64,000 nt of DNA from Arthrobacter crystallopoietes (GTDB lineage: Bacteria; Actinomycetota; Actinomycetes; Actinomycetales; Micrococcaceae): positions 4,030,001-4,094,000 of the forward strand of contig NZ_CP072014.1 of the NCBI RefSeq assembly GCF_017603825.1, in the 5' to 3' direction. The notes beneath the pieces were generated by a model. That model made no database searches. It worked only from the letters and a program-made list of their open reading frames with translations, and was not told the origin of the DNA. Below, in pieces: positions 63,591 through 64,000 of the stretch (the stretch's first letter is position 1; every line of letters starts with the position of its first letter). The position numbers and the translations under genes were made by a program.

Positions 63591-64000
63591 TCATGCCGAG
63601 CTGCTCGATATTCTGTGGAGCCATTCGAGGAAGAGCCTCAATTCCGAGCCGGATAGTTGATCCGAATGCGAGGCCTGGAGGGCCGCATTCAGGGCGATGG
63701 CTGCAACGACAACGGAAGACTTGCCGGAGTCTTCCGCTGCAGCCGCATTGGCATGGTCGGCCGAGATAGCGGAGATCATGGAGTCCCTGGTCATGGTGGA
63801 CAATTCCAGGTTCCGCTCCTCGGCGGGTTCCGAGATGAGCATGAGGGTCACGCCCACGTTGGCCGCGAGGATGCTCCTTGCTGCCTCCCGCGGCGGCACA
63901 TTGAGCTTCCCCGCGATGGCCGCCTTGTTGAGCATCTCCTCCATGAGTGCCTCGGCATCTGCCACAAGGGCCGGGCGGCTCTCGGGGCGGATGTTCCCGA
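63591..64000 (-). CDS. TetR-like regulator, C-terminal part (gene continues beyond the window)
   Basis: The frame is open from 64000 down to the TGA at 63591, so only the C-terminal 136 residues are seen and the DNA-binding domain lies outside. The visible part (AEALMEEMLNKAAIAGKLNVPPREAARSI, ADHANAAAAEDSGKSSVVVAAIALNAAL) is helical and resembles the ligand-binding domain of TetR-type regulators. It lies just upstream of mtlA on the same strand, so it may control mannitol use, which is inferred from position. Confidence 0.5.
   Translation of the reverse strand, partial: GNIRPESRPALVADAEALMEEMLNKAAIAGKLNVPPREAARSILAANVGVTLMLISEPAEERNLELSTMTRDSMISAISADHANAAAAEDSGKSSVVVAAIALNAALQASHSDQLSGSELRLFLEWLHRISSSSA

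Overview
The window is high-GC actinobacterial chromosome and looks like a member of the Micrococcaceae (Arthrobacter or a close relative). The evidence is a CIRCE-controlled groES-groEL pair, the alr/tsaE/tsaB/rimI/tsaD, acpS-glmS, glmM and rpsI-rplM genes, an actinobacterial-type Ino1, a treX-treY-treZ operon, many GTG/TTG starts and many probable leaderless promoters (TANNNT 6-8 nt before the start codon). There is no sign of phage, insertion sequence, CRISPR, tRNA or rRNA. The left edge cuts groEL and the right edge cuts a TetR-like gene.

Layout. 1-1.6 kb: groEL (partial) and groES behind two CIRCE operators, with an intrinsic-terminator-like hairpin between the genes. 1.8-5.7 kb: a siderophore ABC importer behind a DtxR/IdeR-like iron box. 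5.7-12.5 kb: glyoxalase-like protein, sulfite-oxidase-type molybdoenzyme, DinB/maleylpyruvate-isomerase-like protein, THUMP-like methyltransferase, GH3 lipoprotein and YbdK-type ligase. 12.6-21.5 kb: the t6A and alanine racemase genes (alr, tsaE, tsaB, rimI, tsaD), split between tsaE and tsaB by a roughly 4.7-kb accessory module. 21.6-27.6 kb: PfkB kinase, GH4 glycosidase, and a flavin monooxygenase with a divergent GAF-domain regulator. 27.6-36 kb: small proteins, an MMPL exporter with its TetR regulator, an aldo/keto reductase, and DoxX with a divergent cysteine-rich regulator. 36-43.9 kb: treX-treY-treZ-nnr. 44-49 kb: small and hypothetical genes and a Tat-exported glycosyl-hydrolase-like protein. 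48.7-58.8 kb: acpS, glmS, coaA, a VanY-type peptidase, mscL, a dicarboxylate symporter, a secreted propeller-like protein, glmM, rpsI-rplM. 59-64 kb: ino1, mtlA-mtlD and the partial regulator.

The most interesting part is 14.85-19.57 kb. Seven co-directional genes form a duplicated cassette: two copies of an LpqN/PsbP-fold-like protein, each followed by a larger EspG-like protein (assignment tentative). Between the copies lie a small DUF6507/WXG100-like protein, a 398-aa protein with an N-terminal WSG motif and a C-terminal glycine zipper, and a small membrane protein. Both transcription units carry the same 25-bp dyad-containing element (ATGGG-N8-CCCAT) upstream. One EspG-like copy carries an in-frame amber codon exactly where its paralogue has Gln. 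No secretion ATPase or membrane core is present, so the cassette would be a satellite of a type VII-like system encoded elsewhere, or something not yet described.

Genes acting together: GlmM and GlmS feed UDP-GlcNAc synthesis, Alr and the VanY-type peptidase act on peptidoglycan precursors, TsaB/TsaD/TsaE make t6A, MtlA/MtlD take up and oxidise mannitol, and TreX/TreY/TreZ convert glycogen to trehalose. All boundaries come from reading frames, start-site signals and overlaps. Family names rest on motif recognition without database searches.
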